Positions 52,234-62,535 of a DNA stretch of 64,000 bases are shown here, in pieces. A program made the translations under genes and the position numbers. Source of the DNA: Diabrotica undecimpunctata (Eukaryota; Arthropoda; Insecta; Coleoptera; Chrysomelidae); the NCBI RefSeq assembly GCF_040954645.1, contig NC_092807.1, positions 25,841,309 to 25,905,308 of the forward strand, given 5' to 3'. Below the pieces are notes generated by a model, which saw nothing but the letters and a program-made list of their open reading frames with translations, searched no databases and was not told where the DNA came from. The stretch's first letter is position 1. Each line of letters begins with the position of its first letter.

Positions 52234-53364
52234 GTATACATATAAAACTACTTTCTTCAAAAGACAACAAATCGGCCTTCGTTTGAGGTGTCACATTGTA
52301 ATGGTTCAATTCAACTTTAACCAATTATACATAAATAAATATAATTACAATATAAACCTTAATCATTTAATATAAAACACTAAGCATAATAATAATATTA
52401 AAGGGAGTATAAGTTACATAGATTTATATCACATGCATGTATTTATTGTTGTAATATTTATAACGTTCTTCTTAAAAGACATAAGAAAAATAATTTCTAT
52501 TTTTTTACCTTGACCTTGGTCGTTGGATTATTCACCGACTGTTTTTTAATTATACTAATTAGCTCAACACAAAAAACATTAGCTTATTAAAATAAACACG
52601 GCCTTTTCTAATAATAAAATTTGTATGCTACGAACATCAGTACTTCCAAGAATACTTCCTTTTTATTCTGAACTTCCGTTTCCTTAAGTCTCGACTTTGG
52701 AACATTTTATAAGATTTAATTGGATTTAAAGTGCTCCAGAAAAAGTCTAGCATATTTTATCAATTTTTGATTTATACTCCAGTTAATGACCAGCTTGGAG
52801 TGTAATTTTGCTCGTCACGACGAATTTGCTTGAAAATTTGGATTTAGGTTCCTACTTTACTTTTGGACTTGAGTCCAGGGTTGCTTTTAATTGGGGGATA
52901 AAGCCACCCCTTCTCGGGGGGTGAAAAACATACGTTCAAAATAAGTCTGGAAATGGATAAATTGACTAATTTTAAACAACTTTTGTTCTACAGAGTTTTT
53001 TCAAGTCAATACTTTTTGAAAATAATGTTCATTTAAAAAAGCCACGTTTTCACACGGTTTTAAACAAATAACTCAAAAAGTAAGTTGTTTATCGAAAAAA
53101 ATATTCTTAGCAAAAATGTAGTATGGTGTATCTATGAAGTAGTTTGAATGCACCAGTAACCGACTATGCACCAGTTACCAGTCTTTAAACAAATATTAAA
53201 AGTTAACAAACGGTAAGAAAATCTTAGTCTGTTCAGAAATTATTGCACCGTTCACGTACACTACGTGGCTTTAGGTATTCGTTGACTTATTCAAAGCGAG
53301 TGGGAATTTTGGTGTATTGGCAACACTGACAATAGGTTAAATCTATGAAAGTGTAACTAGATGC
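52234..53364. other. Spacer, nothing recognised
   Basis: No gene. A GC-richer patch at 52885-52930 (GCCACCCCTTCTCGGGGGGTG, a small hairpin) lies in otherwise AT-rich DNA. Confidence 0.45.
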
Positions 53365-53956
53365 ACATCATCATCATCATCAATGGCGCTACAACTCTTC
53401 GTGAGTCTTTGCCGCGTTTACTATTGCCTTCCATGTTTGTCGGTCCTGTGCCAGTAATTCCCATTGTCGCACTCCCATTTTCTCTAGATCTTCTTTGACT
53501 GCATCTTTCCACCTTTTTCTAGGCCGCCCTACAGACCTTCTTCCCTCTGGCCTTTCCCAGAACACATTGTTTATAAGGCGATTGTCGTTACTGCGTATCA
53601 CATGCCCTGCCCATCTGAGTCTGCCCAATAGAGACCCTAGCTCGCTATTGTATCTGCCCCTCCATTCGTTTGTCACGCTGTCTCTGCAAGGGCCATATAT
53701 CATTCGAAGAATTTAACGCTCCCACACCAGCAATTTATTTATTTCTCTTTTTGTTAGCGTCCATGTTTCACTTCCATACGCGACTGCTGGTCGTATTATG
53801 GTCTTATATATCCGGATTTTTGTACCTCGTGAAAGAAGTTTTGACTTCATTAGATGTTAAATTGCAAAGAAAGATCTGTTTCCTGTCATTATTCTTGTTT
53901 CAACTTCTCGCTCTAATTTGTTGTCATTTGTGATTGTTGCTCCTAGATATTTAAAT
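53365..53956 (-). pseudogene. RTE-like LINE 3'-end fragment
   Basis: The minus strand from 53956 gives KYLGATITNDNKLEREVETR, then IRIYKTIIRPAVAYGSETWT, a frame break, MIYGPCRDSVTNEWRGRYNS, LRWAGHVIRSNDN and GRPRKRWKDAVKEDLEKMGV. A (TGA)n-type tail lies at 53380-53367. The 5' end is truncated at 53956, where pogo-like sequence begins, so this LINE is probably inserted in that pogo copy. Confidence 0.8.
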
Positions 53957-53984
53957 TCTTTAACCACTTCGAAGTTGCTACTTT

Positions 53985-54330
53985 TTGTAAGAAAAATGGT
54001 ATTTTCTTGTATTCGATGCTACCCAATGCCACCCATATTTTACAACCAGCAAACGTTTCAATATTTCGTCCTATTAAAATTTCTTGGAAGAAATTTGTTT
54101 CAGATTGGCTGAATAAGACTGAAGCTATTACTGTCACACGAGCTAATTTCGCACCATTAATTGAAAGTGCTTTACAAGCAACAAACGAAGATGTCTTGAA
54201 GAATGGTTTCAAGAAACGTGAAATCTCCCCTTTTGATAAAAAAACTATTGATTACAGTAAATGAGTCACGAAAGTGGCTCAGTCAAACTCAGTCTAGATT
54301 CAATGCTCTCTTCTTCACGTGTTCGTCAGT
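53985..54330 (+). pseudogene. Pogo-like DDE_1 transposase C-terminal fragment
   Basis: LYSMLPNATHILQPANVSIF and RPIKISWKKFVSDWLNKTEA, then FAPLIESALQATNEDVLKNG and FKKREISPFDKKTIDYSK. These match the end of the DDE_1 domain in pogo/CENP-B-related transposases (the H.LQP.D...F.PLK pattern). The Asp of the LQP-x-D motif is Asn here (QPANVS). The stop is at 54264. It is a different family from the Tigger at 36881-40335. Confidence 0.72.
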
Positions 54331-55440
54331 TCCGAAGCAGTGGCGAAAAATGGGATGGTGATGAGTCGGCCAAACATATGGAATGAATAGAAACCTGTTG
54401 AGAAGCAAGCCTCTAACTATGAGAACGACCTATATAAGACCTGTTGTTATTTGGCCAAATCCCCATTATTTTTAACTTCATAGATGCCTCGACTTATTAT
54501 CATTCAGATGACTTTTAAATGATTTTTTTAAATTGTTTTCAATAAATATACCATTTTCCAGTATATTAGAATGTCCTCAGGATATTTTTTTTAATTAATT
54601 AATAGTTTTTAAAACGAAGAATTGTTAATTTCAATGAAAAAACGCGGAATTTACTGCGTGTATTTTAAAGAATAATCAGCATTCAGCAGATCGTCCTGAA
54701 ATATTTACTGAAGTGGCATTTTATACAGATGAGTGTAACCTATGAGTATGAAAGGTGTGCCACTAAGGATAACAGACTTATAATAAAACTAATAAGTAAC
54801 AAACATTTTATCAATTTCAAAATTTTTACGTTTTCCCTCTATAACTTTTTCAACGTAAATTTTGCAAACAGCATTTTATTCGTTGTTGAAGAAAAAAAAA
54901 TCTATGGTTTAGAAATCTGAGCTATTAAAAATAAACCCTAGATAACACTGTTTTCGTTGCAGCCCTATTCGTGATTAATTTTGTAAGGATACATTTTTTA
55001 AGCACCTATGCACACCTTCAAAACTTGGCGTGATCATTAGTATTTGTGTTATACAATATCCCGATAAGCTAAAACGCTGAAAAAATAATATAATAATTGT
55101 ATTTTTCGAGGTTTTGATTTTTTTTGAGTACACCAACTGCATTGGAAACCAAAAACAAATAAGATTTTGTACGTTGTAATATGTATACAGATAACGACAT
55201 TGTTTTGTTGACCATATGAATTAAGATTTATTGCAATCCCATCTCTAGAGTATATTTATTATAATGCTCTAAAACAAATTTTTCGGTTATTTTTTAGCCT
55301 TAATAGAAATACAAATAAATAAGTAAGTAAATAAGTAATATGCTTTATTGTCACTGAAAATTGTACAAATTTTATGGACAAAGCTTATAATAATAAGACA
55401 AGAAAGAAGAAAAAAAAAACAGAATAAGAATCGTTTGTAC
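54331..55440. other. AT-rich spacer, nothing recognised
   Basis: No reading frame or structured repeat that I can support. 55320-55440 (TGCTTTATTGTCACTGAAAA, then A-rich sequence) may be the tail of the repeat that follows. Confidence 0.45.
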
Positions 55441-55605
55441 TTTTAAATAAAAAGAAAAACAATACGGGTGTGGCAGTCCCGTGGGACTGCCGGTAGAAGT
55501 TATACTTCTATACACGCGTTCGTCTTTACAAATTTAGATGGGAGTCAATCTGCATAATCATTACATATGTAATGCTATAGGTAAGAGAGAGCAGAAAGAA
55601 AAAAA
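55441..55605 (+). repeat. Dispersed repeat, copy 2, with two hairpins
   Basis: It contains the perfect hairpin GGCAGTCCC/GGGACTGCC (55470-55489) followed directly by a second, TAGAAGT/ACTTCTA (55493-55509). It then shares ACGCGTT, GATGGGAGTCAATCTG, ATTACATATGTAA and AAGAGAGAGCAG blocks with the minus-strand copy at 32070-32210. Confidence 0.72.
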
Positions 55606-56104
55606 ATAATTAGGTATACAGGTATATGGTGCATCGTTTGCTGTATATAAACAACATTTGACCTGTAATGGGAGTATAGTAAGTAAATGAAGGATTGAAT
55701 CAATATTTTAATGAAAATATATATTTTTATTTTCATATATGTATAAAAGGAGTTGAATGCAAAAAAAAGTTCTGTTAAACTACGTACGTAGATTTTTCAG
55801 CAAGGAAATGCTTCGACTTCTTGGTGCTCGTTTTATTTCTACGTTTCCCTGTAAACTTAATGCAGCAACCCATATCTTTCACTGCTTCTCACGAAATAAT
55901 AAAAATTTAAATTCTATTGATGGGTAAGTATCTTGGCTAGGTATATCACCGGAGTTTGTTGATGTGTTGTGCATAACCACGACATACATGAGTATAATTA
56001 TTGTTAAAGCTTACAAATCAGGAAATCTTTAAATATTTCAAAAATGATAAGAGATAGGTATAGGAAACCCTAATATAGTTTGAAAGCTAAGTAAATTTGC
56101 CACA
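55606..56104. other. Spacer, nothing recognised
   Basis: AT-rich, no gene supported. Confidence 0.5.
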
Positions 56105-56450
56105 CAATCTTCTTCTTCCTATGCCGTCCCCATTAACGGAGGTTGGCGACCACATTTCTAAAAGTTTTTCTGTGTTTTGCAACGTGGAATAATTCGTCTA
56201 CAGTCATGTTTGTCCAGTCTCGAATATTTCGCAGCCATCACTTCCTCTTTCTACTTATTCCCTTTTTGCCATCGACTCTACACTGCATGATGACCTGCAG
56301 AAGACTATATTTATCATTCCTCAGTATGTGTCCAAGGTATGCAGTCTTGCGTACCTACTTTTATTGTTCTCAACAATTTTTTGTCTCAACCCATCCTTCT
56401 CAGCACTTCCTCATCTCGTCATGGGACGGATGGATTATATGCCACACAAT
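56105..56450 (-). pseudogene. RTE-like LINE 3'-end fragment
   Basis: The minus strand encodes DEEVLRRMG, then, with frame changes, LLQVIMQCRVDGKKG and WLRNIRDWTNMTVDELFHVA, and ends TSVNGDGIGRRR in a GAAGAAGAAG tail (about 56120-56108). It is the same 3'-end type as copies 1 and 5, and is short and decayed. Confidence 0.72.
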
Positions 56451-57426
56451 AGATTAATAAAATACGTGGTGTTCCATTTAAAATAAGTATGTTGAAATTA
56501 GCTTGAATGCGCTAATAGAACAATATCATATTGTGAACCTCCTCTAAATAATTTTGTTATAACAAATATTTGTTTAAATATGAAAAAAAGCTTTTATTAT
56601 GGCCCACACACAAATTTGTCCACGATTTTTAGATTTGTAGATTTTTTTTTTGTAAAACCTTACATTTTTAGAAAAATCGAAATAAATCAAAACACCCTCT
56701 ATTTAGGTATATGGTTATAAAATTTTAACTTATTTTTTAAAGACAATTCAAAAATGTCATTAAATATAGGGTGTTTCATAAAAAAAAACTTTATTATATC
56801 GCTCGTTTTTGTACCATTCTGTATAATTCATACTATTTTAGATTATAGTGTGATGTAGGCGTATATCTGCACCGTACAAAGGCACCAAAAACAAACGGGA
56901 GAAATATTCAGCTTAATTCAAAAATATTTTGAATTAGACTGAATAAACTTTATTATTTTTGTAGCGACATTCAAAACCTCGCTGCTTGAGAGAATCATTT
57001 TGTGGTTAAGGTCAAAGAGAAAGCCTTTTCAAATTTTTATGTACGTACATTTACCCTTTCCTACATGAATGCAAAACGTAATGATTTTCAAACAAAAAAT
57101 GGATCGATATCTAACTTTTGGCGTTTTTTTTTCCGAGAAAAGCAGATGGCATTTCGTTAGAGGGGAACAAGATAATTGACTGATGTACAAATTCATATTT
57201 AAACATACAGCGCTAGACAAAATATTTCTACAACTTATTAGAACAGTATAAGTTCTAGGGTTCATTTATATGTCGATTTTGTTAATGGTGGCATTTATTT
57301 TGATTGACAAATTGATTTCAGAAAAAGTATCATTTTTAAATATTATTCTTACTCCTATTGCATAAGCCAACGAGTGAACGGCTTCAGGCTTCTATTACTA
57401 ATAGTATTTAAAAAAAAAACTTGTTA
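56451..57426. other. Spacer with a possible short mariner-type MITE
   Basis: AACACCCTCTATTTA (56692) and its inverted partner AAATATAGGGTGTTTC (56762) could bound a MITE of about 85 bp. Nothing else is recognised. Confidence 0.4.
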
Positions 57427-57923
57427 TGCTGTAATTTCACTATTTGGGAGAGTGATTCATCTTTTAAACGCTGAATATCCTCAAATTTAAATGTACACAG
57501 CGGCCCCCTTAAATTTATAAAATGAAAATCGATATTTTAAAACATTCTTTTTCAATCGTTTGGTAACTTTGGAATTAGCGACAGAACTCCGTTTCAATTC
57601 CGACCCCCAGAAAGCCGCACAACTAGTTTTTGCCGAGCAAGTGCCCATCAACAATCGTTCATGTACATTGGCGTTTCTGAGGGTAGTGCATGTGTTGCAT
57701 TTTGTGAATATATTTTATGCGATAAGTTTGTGTTATTGATAAAACGTGTTATTGATAATACGAGTGTTATAGTTTGTAGTTTTATAGTAAATTTTTAGTT
57801 ATATTCTGTGGTTATGTGGTTTGAGTTTTATTGCAGTTGGACGAAAAACCGAGTTGTTTCAAGAGAAGACAGTAAAATTCTGATGTTGATTCCAAAAATA
57901 AAAAGCCGCAAAAGAGACAAAAA

Positions 57924-59006
57924 ATGTTAACGTCCGAAGAGAAGGTAATGATACGAAACGTTTATGAAGTAATTGTCGGCAGAAAAATGGCATTAAATGT
58001 TAGCCAAGCGGTCGATATTTGTAGCAGTTTAACAAAAGTATCCGTTAGCTGTATTTATCGTGTACTTAAAAATACATCGGAAAATAAAAAGCAAGAAAAA
58101 GGTAAAACTAGAGGTAGGAAAAGCATTGTTTTGGATGACGAGACAAGGAATATTATACGTCGAAAAATTCATTCATTTTATTTTCGGAGTAAAATTCCAA
58201 AACTGAAAAATATTTCTCAAGAGCTCGAAAACGATGACTCCTTACCCAAGATAACTTAAGAGTCTTAATCAAGACCATGCTCGAAATGAACTTTCGATAT
58301 GTAAAACTCAACAGAAAAAGTATGCTATTAGAAAAAAAATTAAATTATTGTGTGGAGAAGAAAATATTTAGAATACGCAAAATTCGCAGCACTGGACGCA
58401 AAATATGTTATTTGGATGAAACCTGGATTAACGAAGGTCAAACAGTTGGAAAAGTTTGGCAAGATTTAAATGTCAAAAGTAATCGCGAAGCATTTATAGA
58501 AGGCTGGTCTACAGGATTAAAAGCTCCATCAGAAAAGGGACGGGGTTTAATCATCACCCATATAGGAAGTGATACAGAGTTCCTTGATGATGGTTTTCTT
58601 CAATTTGAGTCGAAAAACACAGGTGATTATGAAAGGAATTGAAAGGGAGGATTCAAGAATGGCTTGCAGAAAAGGGGATTGTATACGAAGAATCAATGCT
58701 CAAAATTTAGCTACTTAACATTGCACGGTTAAGGAAAAGTGAATTGAATATGCTGTAGATGAAACTGCAAAAGATTATGGTGTCAAAGTTCTGCATCTAC
58801 CACCTTATCATTGCGAACTTAATCCCATTGAATTTATCTGGGCGCAAGTGAAAGGAGAAGTAGCACGTAATAACAAAACGTTACATCGTATGTGGGAACT
58901 TGACACTCATATCGAAGTTTTACTAGAGTCAATTATAATTACACCAGGTAGTGAAGATAATGACAGCGATAGCAGCACTGCATCTTCAGATTTAGACAGC
59001 GAATAA
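57924..59006 (+). pseudogene. DD82E-like transposase, third family, broken
   Basis: The start MLTSEEKVMIRNVYEVIVGR leads into the helix-turn-helix (VSVSCIYRVLKNTSENKK) and RRKIHSFYFRSKIPKLKNIS. The frame stops at 58257 and resumes from 58277 with MLEMNFRYVKLNRKSMLLEK, catalytic Asp 1 in KICYLDETWINEGQTVGKVW and EGWSTGLKAPSEKGRGLIIT. It breaks again at 58640. The second Asp block (LDNAPYH in copy 2) is absent through a deletion. The C-terminus has VLHLPPYHCELNPIEFIWAQ with the Glu and an acidic tail ending SSDLDSE at 59006. About 40-50% of residues appear shared with copy 2 in aligned blocks, by eye. Confidence 0.82.
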
Positions 59007-59535
59007 TATTTTCTAATAGTTTAATAAGAACATCAGCATAAAAAAAAAACCAAAAACAAAAAAAAAAACGAGAAGAACAGTAAGTGTGTATAGTGTTTGT
59101 GTTTAAATAGAATAGTACAATGTTTTGTTACATCGAACATTATTTTTATTTTGTTTTTATAGAATTTTATTTTGTTTTATAGGATTTTATTTTGTTTTGT
59201 TTTATACTGTTTAAGTGTTTTGTTCATTTTATTTAATAAGACAATATGGCTCTTGGCGAACACTCATTTAAAAAAAGTATCGCGCCACAAGACATACCTC
59301 TGGGGTGGTGTGGAAACTGTCTTAAAATTTGTTTTAAAAAAATTTCATTGTGTAACTCTTTAAGGACGGGTCACGTCAAAAGACGTTTTAGCGTAACTTC
59401 CGCGACAGCCGGGTAGTATCAGTATGCTGTCTGCAAAATTACTTGTTTTTTATAGCTTTTTGTTTGTGGCATTCTGTATTTTTACGGGAATGTAGGGAAT
59501 GAGCCACAAAATATTTATTCATATGTTTATTTACT

Positions 59536-59572
59536 GACGTTTCGATCTCTATATCCAGAGACCGTTTTCAAT
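59536..59572 (-). ncRNA. Hammerhead-like motif in array unit 1
   Basis: Minus strand: TTGAAAA (59571-59565), one C, stem GGTCTC (59563-59558), loop TGGATATA, GAGATC (59549-59544), GAAACGTCAG. The same order and spacing as the Penelope-associated motifs. Stem pairs are complete, with one G-T. Confidence 0.45.
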
Positions 59573-59686
59573 TATACAAATGATAGTAATATTTATTTTC
59601 TATGGCTTTTTTGCTTGTCGTTCTGTATTTTTAGAAATAATGTTGGGAATAAGCCACAATATATTTATTCAAATGTTTAATTTACG

Positions 59687-59721
59687 GACGTTTCGATCTC
59701 TATAAAGAGAGCGTTTTCAAA
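59687..59721 (-). ncRNA. Hammerhead-like motif in array unit 2
   Basis: Minus strand: TTGAAAA, one C, GCTCTC, loop, GAGATC, GAAACGTC. One stem position is mismatched. Confidence 0.35.
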
Positions 59722-59953
59722 CATACAAATGATAGATATATTTATTTTTCTATAGCTTTTTGTTTGCGGCATTCTGTATTTTTAGGGAGAAGGTTGGAAA
59801 TAAGCCACGATATATCTATTTACATGTTTAATACACTGACGTTTCGATCTCTATTTCGTTTTTAAAGATAGAAAAAAAAAGAAAATAAATAATAGAAGAT
59901 TATAAAAATATATAATAATAAACAAATAAAATAAATATAACTATCATTTATAT

Positions 59954-59993
59954 TTTTGAAAGCGGTCTTTGGATATAGAGATCGAAACGTCAG
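59954..59993 (+). ncRNA. Hammerhead-like motif in the inverted array unit
   Basis: TTGAAAG (59956-59962), one C, GGTCTT (59964-59969), loop, GAGATC (59978-59983), GAAACGTCAG. Stem pairing is kept through G-T pairs. Confidence 0.42.
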
Positions 59994-60299
59994 TAAAAAC
60001 TTGTAAATAAATATATTGTGGCCTATTTCGAATATTAATAATTGAAAAATAAAATATAATTAACGTTAAAATAAAAGTAAGTGTACATCACTAGATTTTC
60101 ATACGTCTTTCCGCATTTCTGCGCCTTTAAACGATGAATCACTCTCCCAAATAGTGAAATTATAGCATAGTTTAATGTGATTATTTATCAAGTAAATATT
60201 GGTAAGTCGATATCACTTAAATACTTTCGGCAAATAAATTAGGCCAGTCGTTTCTGGACATACTTAATATTTTGGCATCCAAAATATTAAAATCAAATT

Positions 60300-61437
60300 A
60301 AGTATGGCATCATCACAAACAGCTCAACCTAAATCACACAGAAAAAGTCTATACAGCAACATCATGTTCCAGTAGAACTCAAGCCATTGTTATGAACGCT
60401 ATCCCAGACGTAGTGCTATTTGATTACATAAAGGCAATCGGCGAAATTGTTACCCCTAAAGGAATAACCTTTGCTTCACGTATTTTTAACCAGCGTATGC
60501 ATCTATCTTTCTTCCGTAACCGTAGTAGATAATCTTGTAAAAAATAATTCGACTATTTCTGTTAGAAATCAAATAATATCTATTCGCAGACTTATTACAC
60601 CTGCAAAGAGGCTACTACTTTCTAACGTGTGTCCTTCGATCCCGAATGCACTCATAGAGCAAGCACTTAAAAATGAACTTGGATTACAACTTGCTTCCCC
60701 TATCTCGCTTATCCGTTGCAGTTCACCGGAAGACGAATATGCTCACATCTTCAGTTTTCGACACTCAGTCTTTGTGATACCAGATAAAGAATACTTTGAG
60801 TTAAATACTTCAATTGTAATCTCATATGAAAATACAAATTATAGATCTTTATTATTTCGGACAAACTTGAATGCTATTTATGTAAGGAATCTGGAATCAA
60901 ATAACCCACCTACTGGCATAACAATCCCAAATGAACAGTCTATAACACCAGTATCTGTACCTTCTAACTCTGGCATAAAAAGAACTCATTCCACTGACAC
61001 AAGTCTTGAATCACCTTCTTTACTGGTTACCGCTAGCCCCCTAAACTTAAACTCTAACACCAAACACAACAACCTTCGCAACTCCTAAATCAGCTCCTAA
61101 AAAGAAATCAATTCAAGTAATGAAAAATTAATCTGTGCTAATCCAGAAAATTTTCGTTATCAGCATTACAAATAATTGCCTTCCTAGAAAATTCCTTTGG
61201 GGGTAGTGATCCTCTTCAAGAAGCTTATAATTTCACCACGAACATTTGTTCGCTCCTCGAAGATCTTACACAAATATACCAAACTGTATCGGATAGATCA
61301 CTTAAAAATCGCATTACAAGAATAACGAAAAAGCTAAAACACACATTAAATTCTATAGACGCTGACGAATTTACCAGCCTTACTTCCAATAATTCATGTG
61401 ACTCTAACTGCAATGATATCGATCTTTTCTAAAAATT
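60300..61437 (+). pseudogene. LINE ORF1 (gag-like), frameshifted
   Basis: SSRTQAIVMNAIPDVVLFDY and IKAIGEIVTPKGITFASRIF, then a frame change near 60480, VVDNLVKNNSTISVRNQIIS, LITPAKRLLLSNVCPSIPNA, LGLQLASPISLIRCSSPEDE and HIFSFRHSVFVIPDKEYFEL. This is the RRM-like/gag core of jockey-type ORF1. The CCHC knuckles usually found afterwards are absent. The last part (IIAFLENSFGGSDPLQEAYN, then RITRITKKLKHTLNSID) is in another frame and ends at TAA near 61432. Confidence 0.72.
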
Positions 61438-61596
61438 ACGTAATTAGTACAAGGTATATTCTTTCTAGTAACTAAATAAGTTTTTAAATTCACTATTTTA
61501 CAATGAAACTGCAACGGATACTATCCGTGCCTTGAACACCTTCAATATCTTATATCAATTTACCATCCAGATTTTATTTGTCACCAAGAGACAATT

Positions 61597-62535
61597 TTGA
61601 TACAACTAATATTCCTCATCCTAAATCCTTTGAAGGATACCAATTCATTAGGACGAACTGCTTCAGAGCTAGTGGAGATGCATCAATATTTGCGTCCAGC
61701 GAAATCTTCTCAACAAATCTCAACATTAATAACGAATCTTGAGGCAATTGCCATAACTACATATTGCCCTAATAAACTTACCATCTGCTCCATATATATT
61801 CCCCCAAACCATTATCTAAAAGAAGAAGAGCTCATAGACCTTATATTCCACCTTCCACAGTCGTTTATACTCACAGGAGATTTCAATGCACATAACAGTA
61901 TGTGGGGTTCTCAATCAACATTTGGACGGGGAAAAGTAGTTGAAAATATTATTAACTGCACAAACTCATGTCTTCTTAACACAGGATCTAATACTCATTT
62001 TAATATTTCCTCTCGATCTTTCTCTGCTATAGATCTTAGTATTAGTGACCCTACATCTGCACCTTTTTTAACCTGGCAAACAGCTGACGATCTCTTTTAT
62101 AGCAATCATTATTCTATAATCATTTCCAACAATTGTAGTGGGACTGCCTCTGCCAAAAGCTATTGGCACCTAAATAAAGCTAACTGGCCAGAGTATTCAA
62201 AAGCTGTTGACACTATCTTGCTCGCTCATGATCATCTAATAATCAATAATGTAGACTATTTGTTAACGTCAATAACAGACACTATTCTTTCAGCTGCTAA
62301 GACTCACATTGGCAAAACACCATTCTCTCAAAATCATAAAGCAATTCCTTGGTGGAACTCTTCTTGTGAAGAGGCGATTCCTTTATTAGAAAAAGCTTTA
62401 AATAAGTACCAAAAAAATAGAAGCCTTAAAAATCTAATAAATTACAAAAAATTTAAAGCCAAAGTGAACGTAGTTAAAAAAAGTAAAAAATTATCCTGGC
62501 AAGATTATGTATGATCTATCAACGAAACCTCCAAT
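61597..62535 (+). pseudogene. LINE ORF2 endonuclease domain
   Basis: The open part (to TGA at 62512) includes LEAIAITTYCPNKLTICSIY, IPPNHYLKEEELIDLIFHLP, then SFILTGDFNAHNSMWGSQST (catalytic Asp/Asn), FSAIDLSISDPTSAPFLTWQ and SNHYSIIIS (the SDH-type box with Asn). It continues to KAIPWWNSSCEEAI and SWQDYV, and past the single TGA with SINETSNIYI before the foreign sequence begins. The start of the endonuclease (QWN-type motif) is upstream in a broken frame. It belongs to the EEP family, jockey/I group. Confidence 0.75.

Larger units (their letters stand above)
59450..60020. repeat. Tandem array with hammerhead-like motifs
   Basis: Three direct units of about 145-150 bp (about 59452-59600, 59600-59748, 59748-59870) share GCTTTTTG, CTGTATTTTTA, AAGCCACAA.ATATTTATT and GACGTTTCGATCTCTAT. 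A fourth, partial copy is inverted (about 59941-60020). Each carries the hammerhead-like core; the third has lost part of it. Confidence 0.85.
57427..60167 (+). mobile_element. Tc1/mariner transposon related to the DD82E-like copies, diverged third family (2,741 bp)
   Basis: The ends are TGCTGTAATTTCACTATTTG and TGCTATAATTTCACTATTTG (inward) and remain similar for about 40 bp through GGGAGAGTGATTCATC. TA lies outside both ends (57425-57426 and 60168-60169). The size and gene content resemble copies 1 and 2, but the terminal repeats are unrelated in sequence. A tandem array occupies the space between gene and right end. Confidence 0.9.
60245..62535 (+). mobile_element. Jockey/I-like LINE, 5' part, cut at about 62535
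   Basis: A two-ORF non-LTR element: a gag-like ORF1 (60300-61437) followed by an endonuclease (61590-62535). The frame breaks off in DNA that belongs to another transposon. A missing 3' part is unusual for LINEs, which lose 5' ends, so later insertion is likelier than truncation. The rest of the RT may lie beyond the window. Confidence 0.78.

Noticed and set aside
56143..56457. 104-codon plus-strand frame
   Set aside because: It is the antisense of a LINE RT end. The minus strand carries the recognisable motifs.
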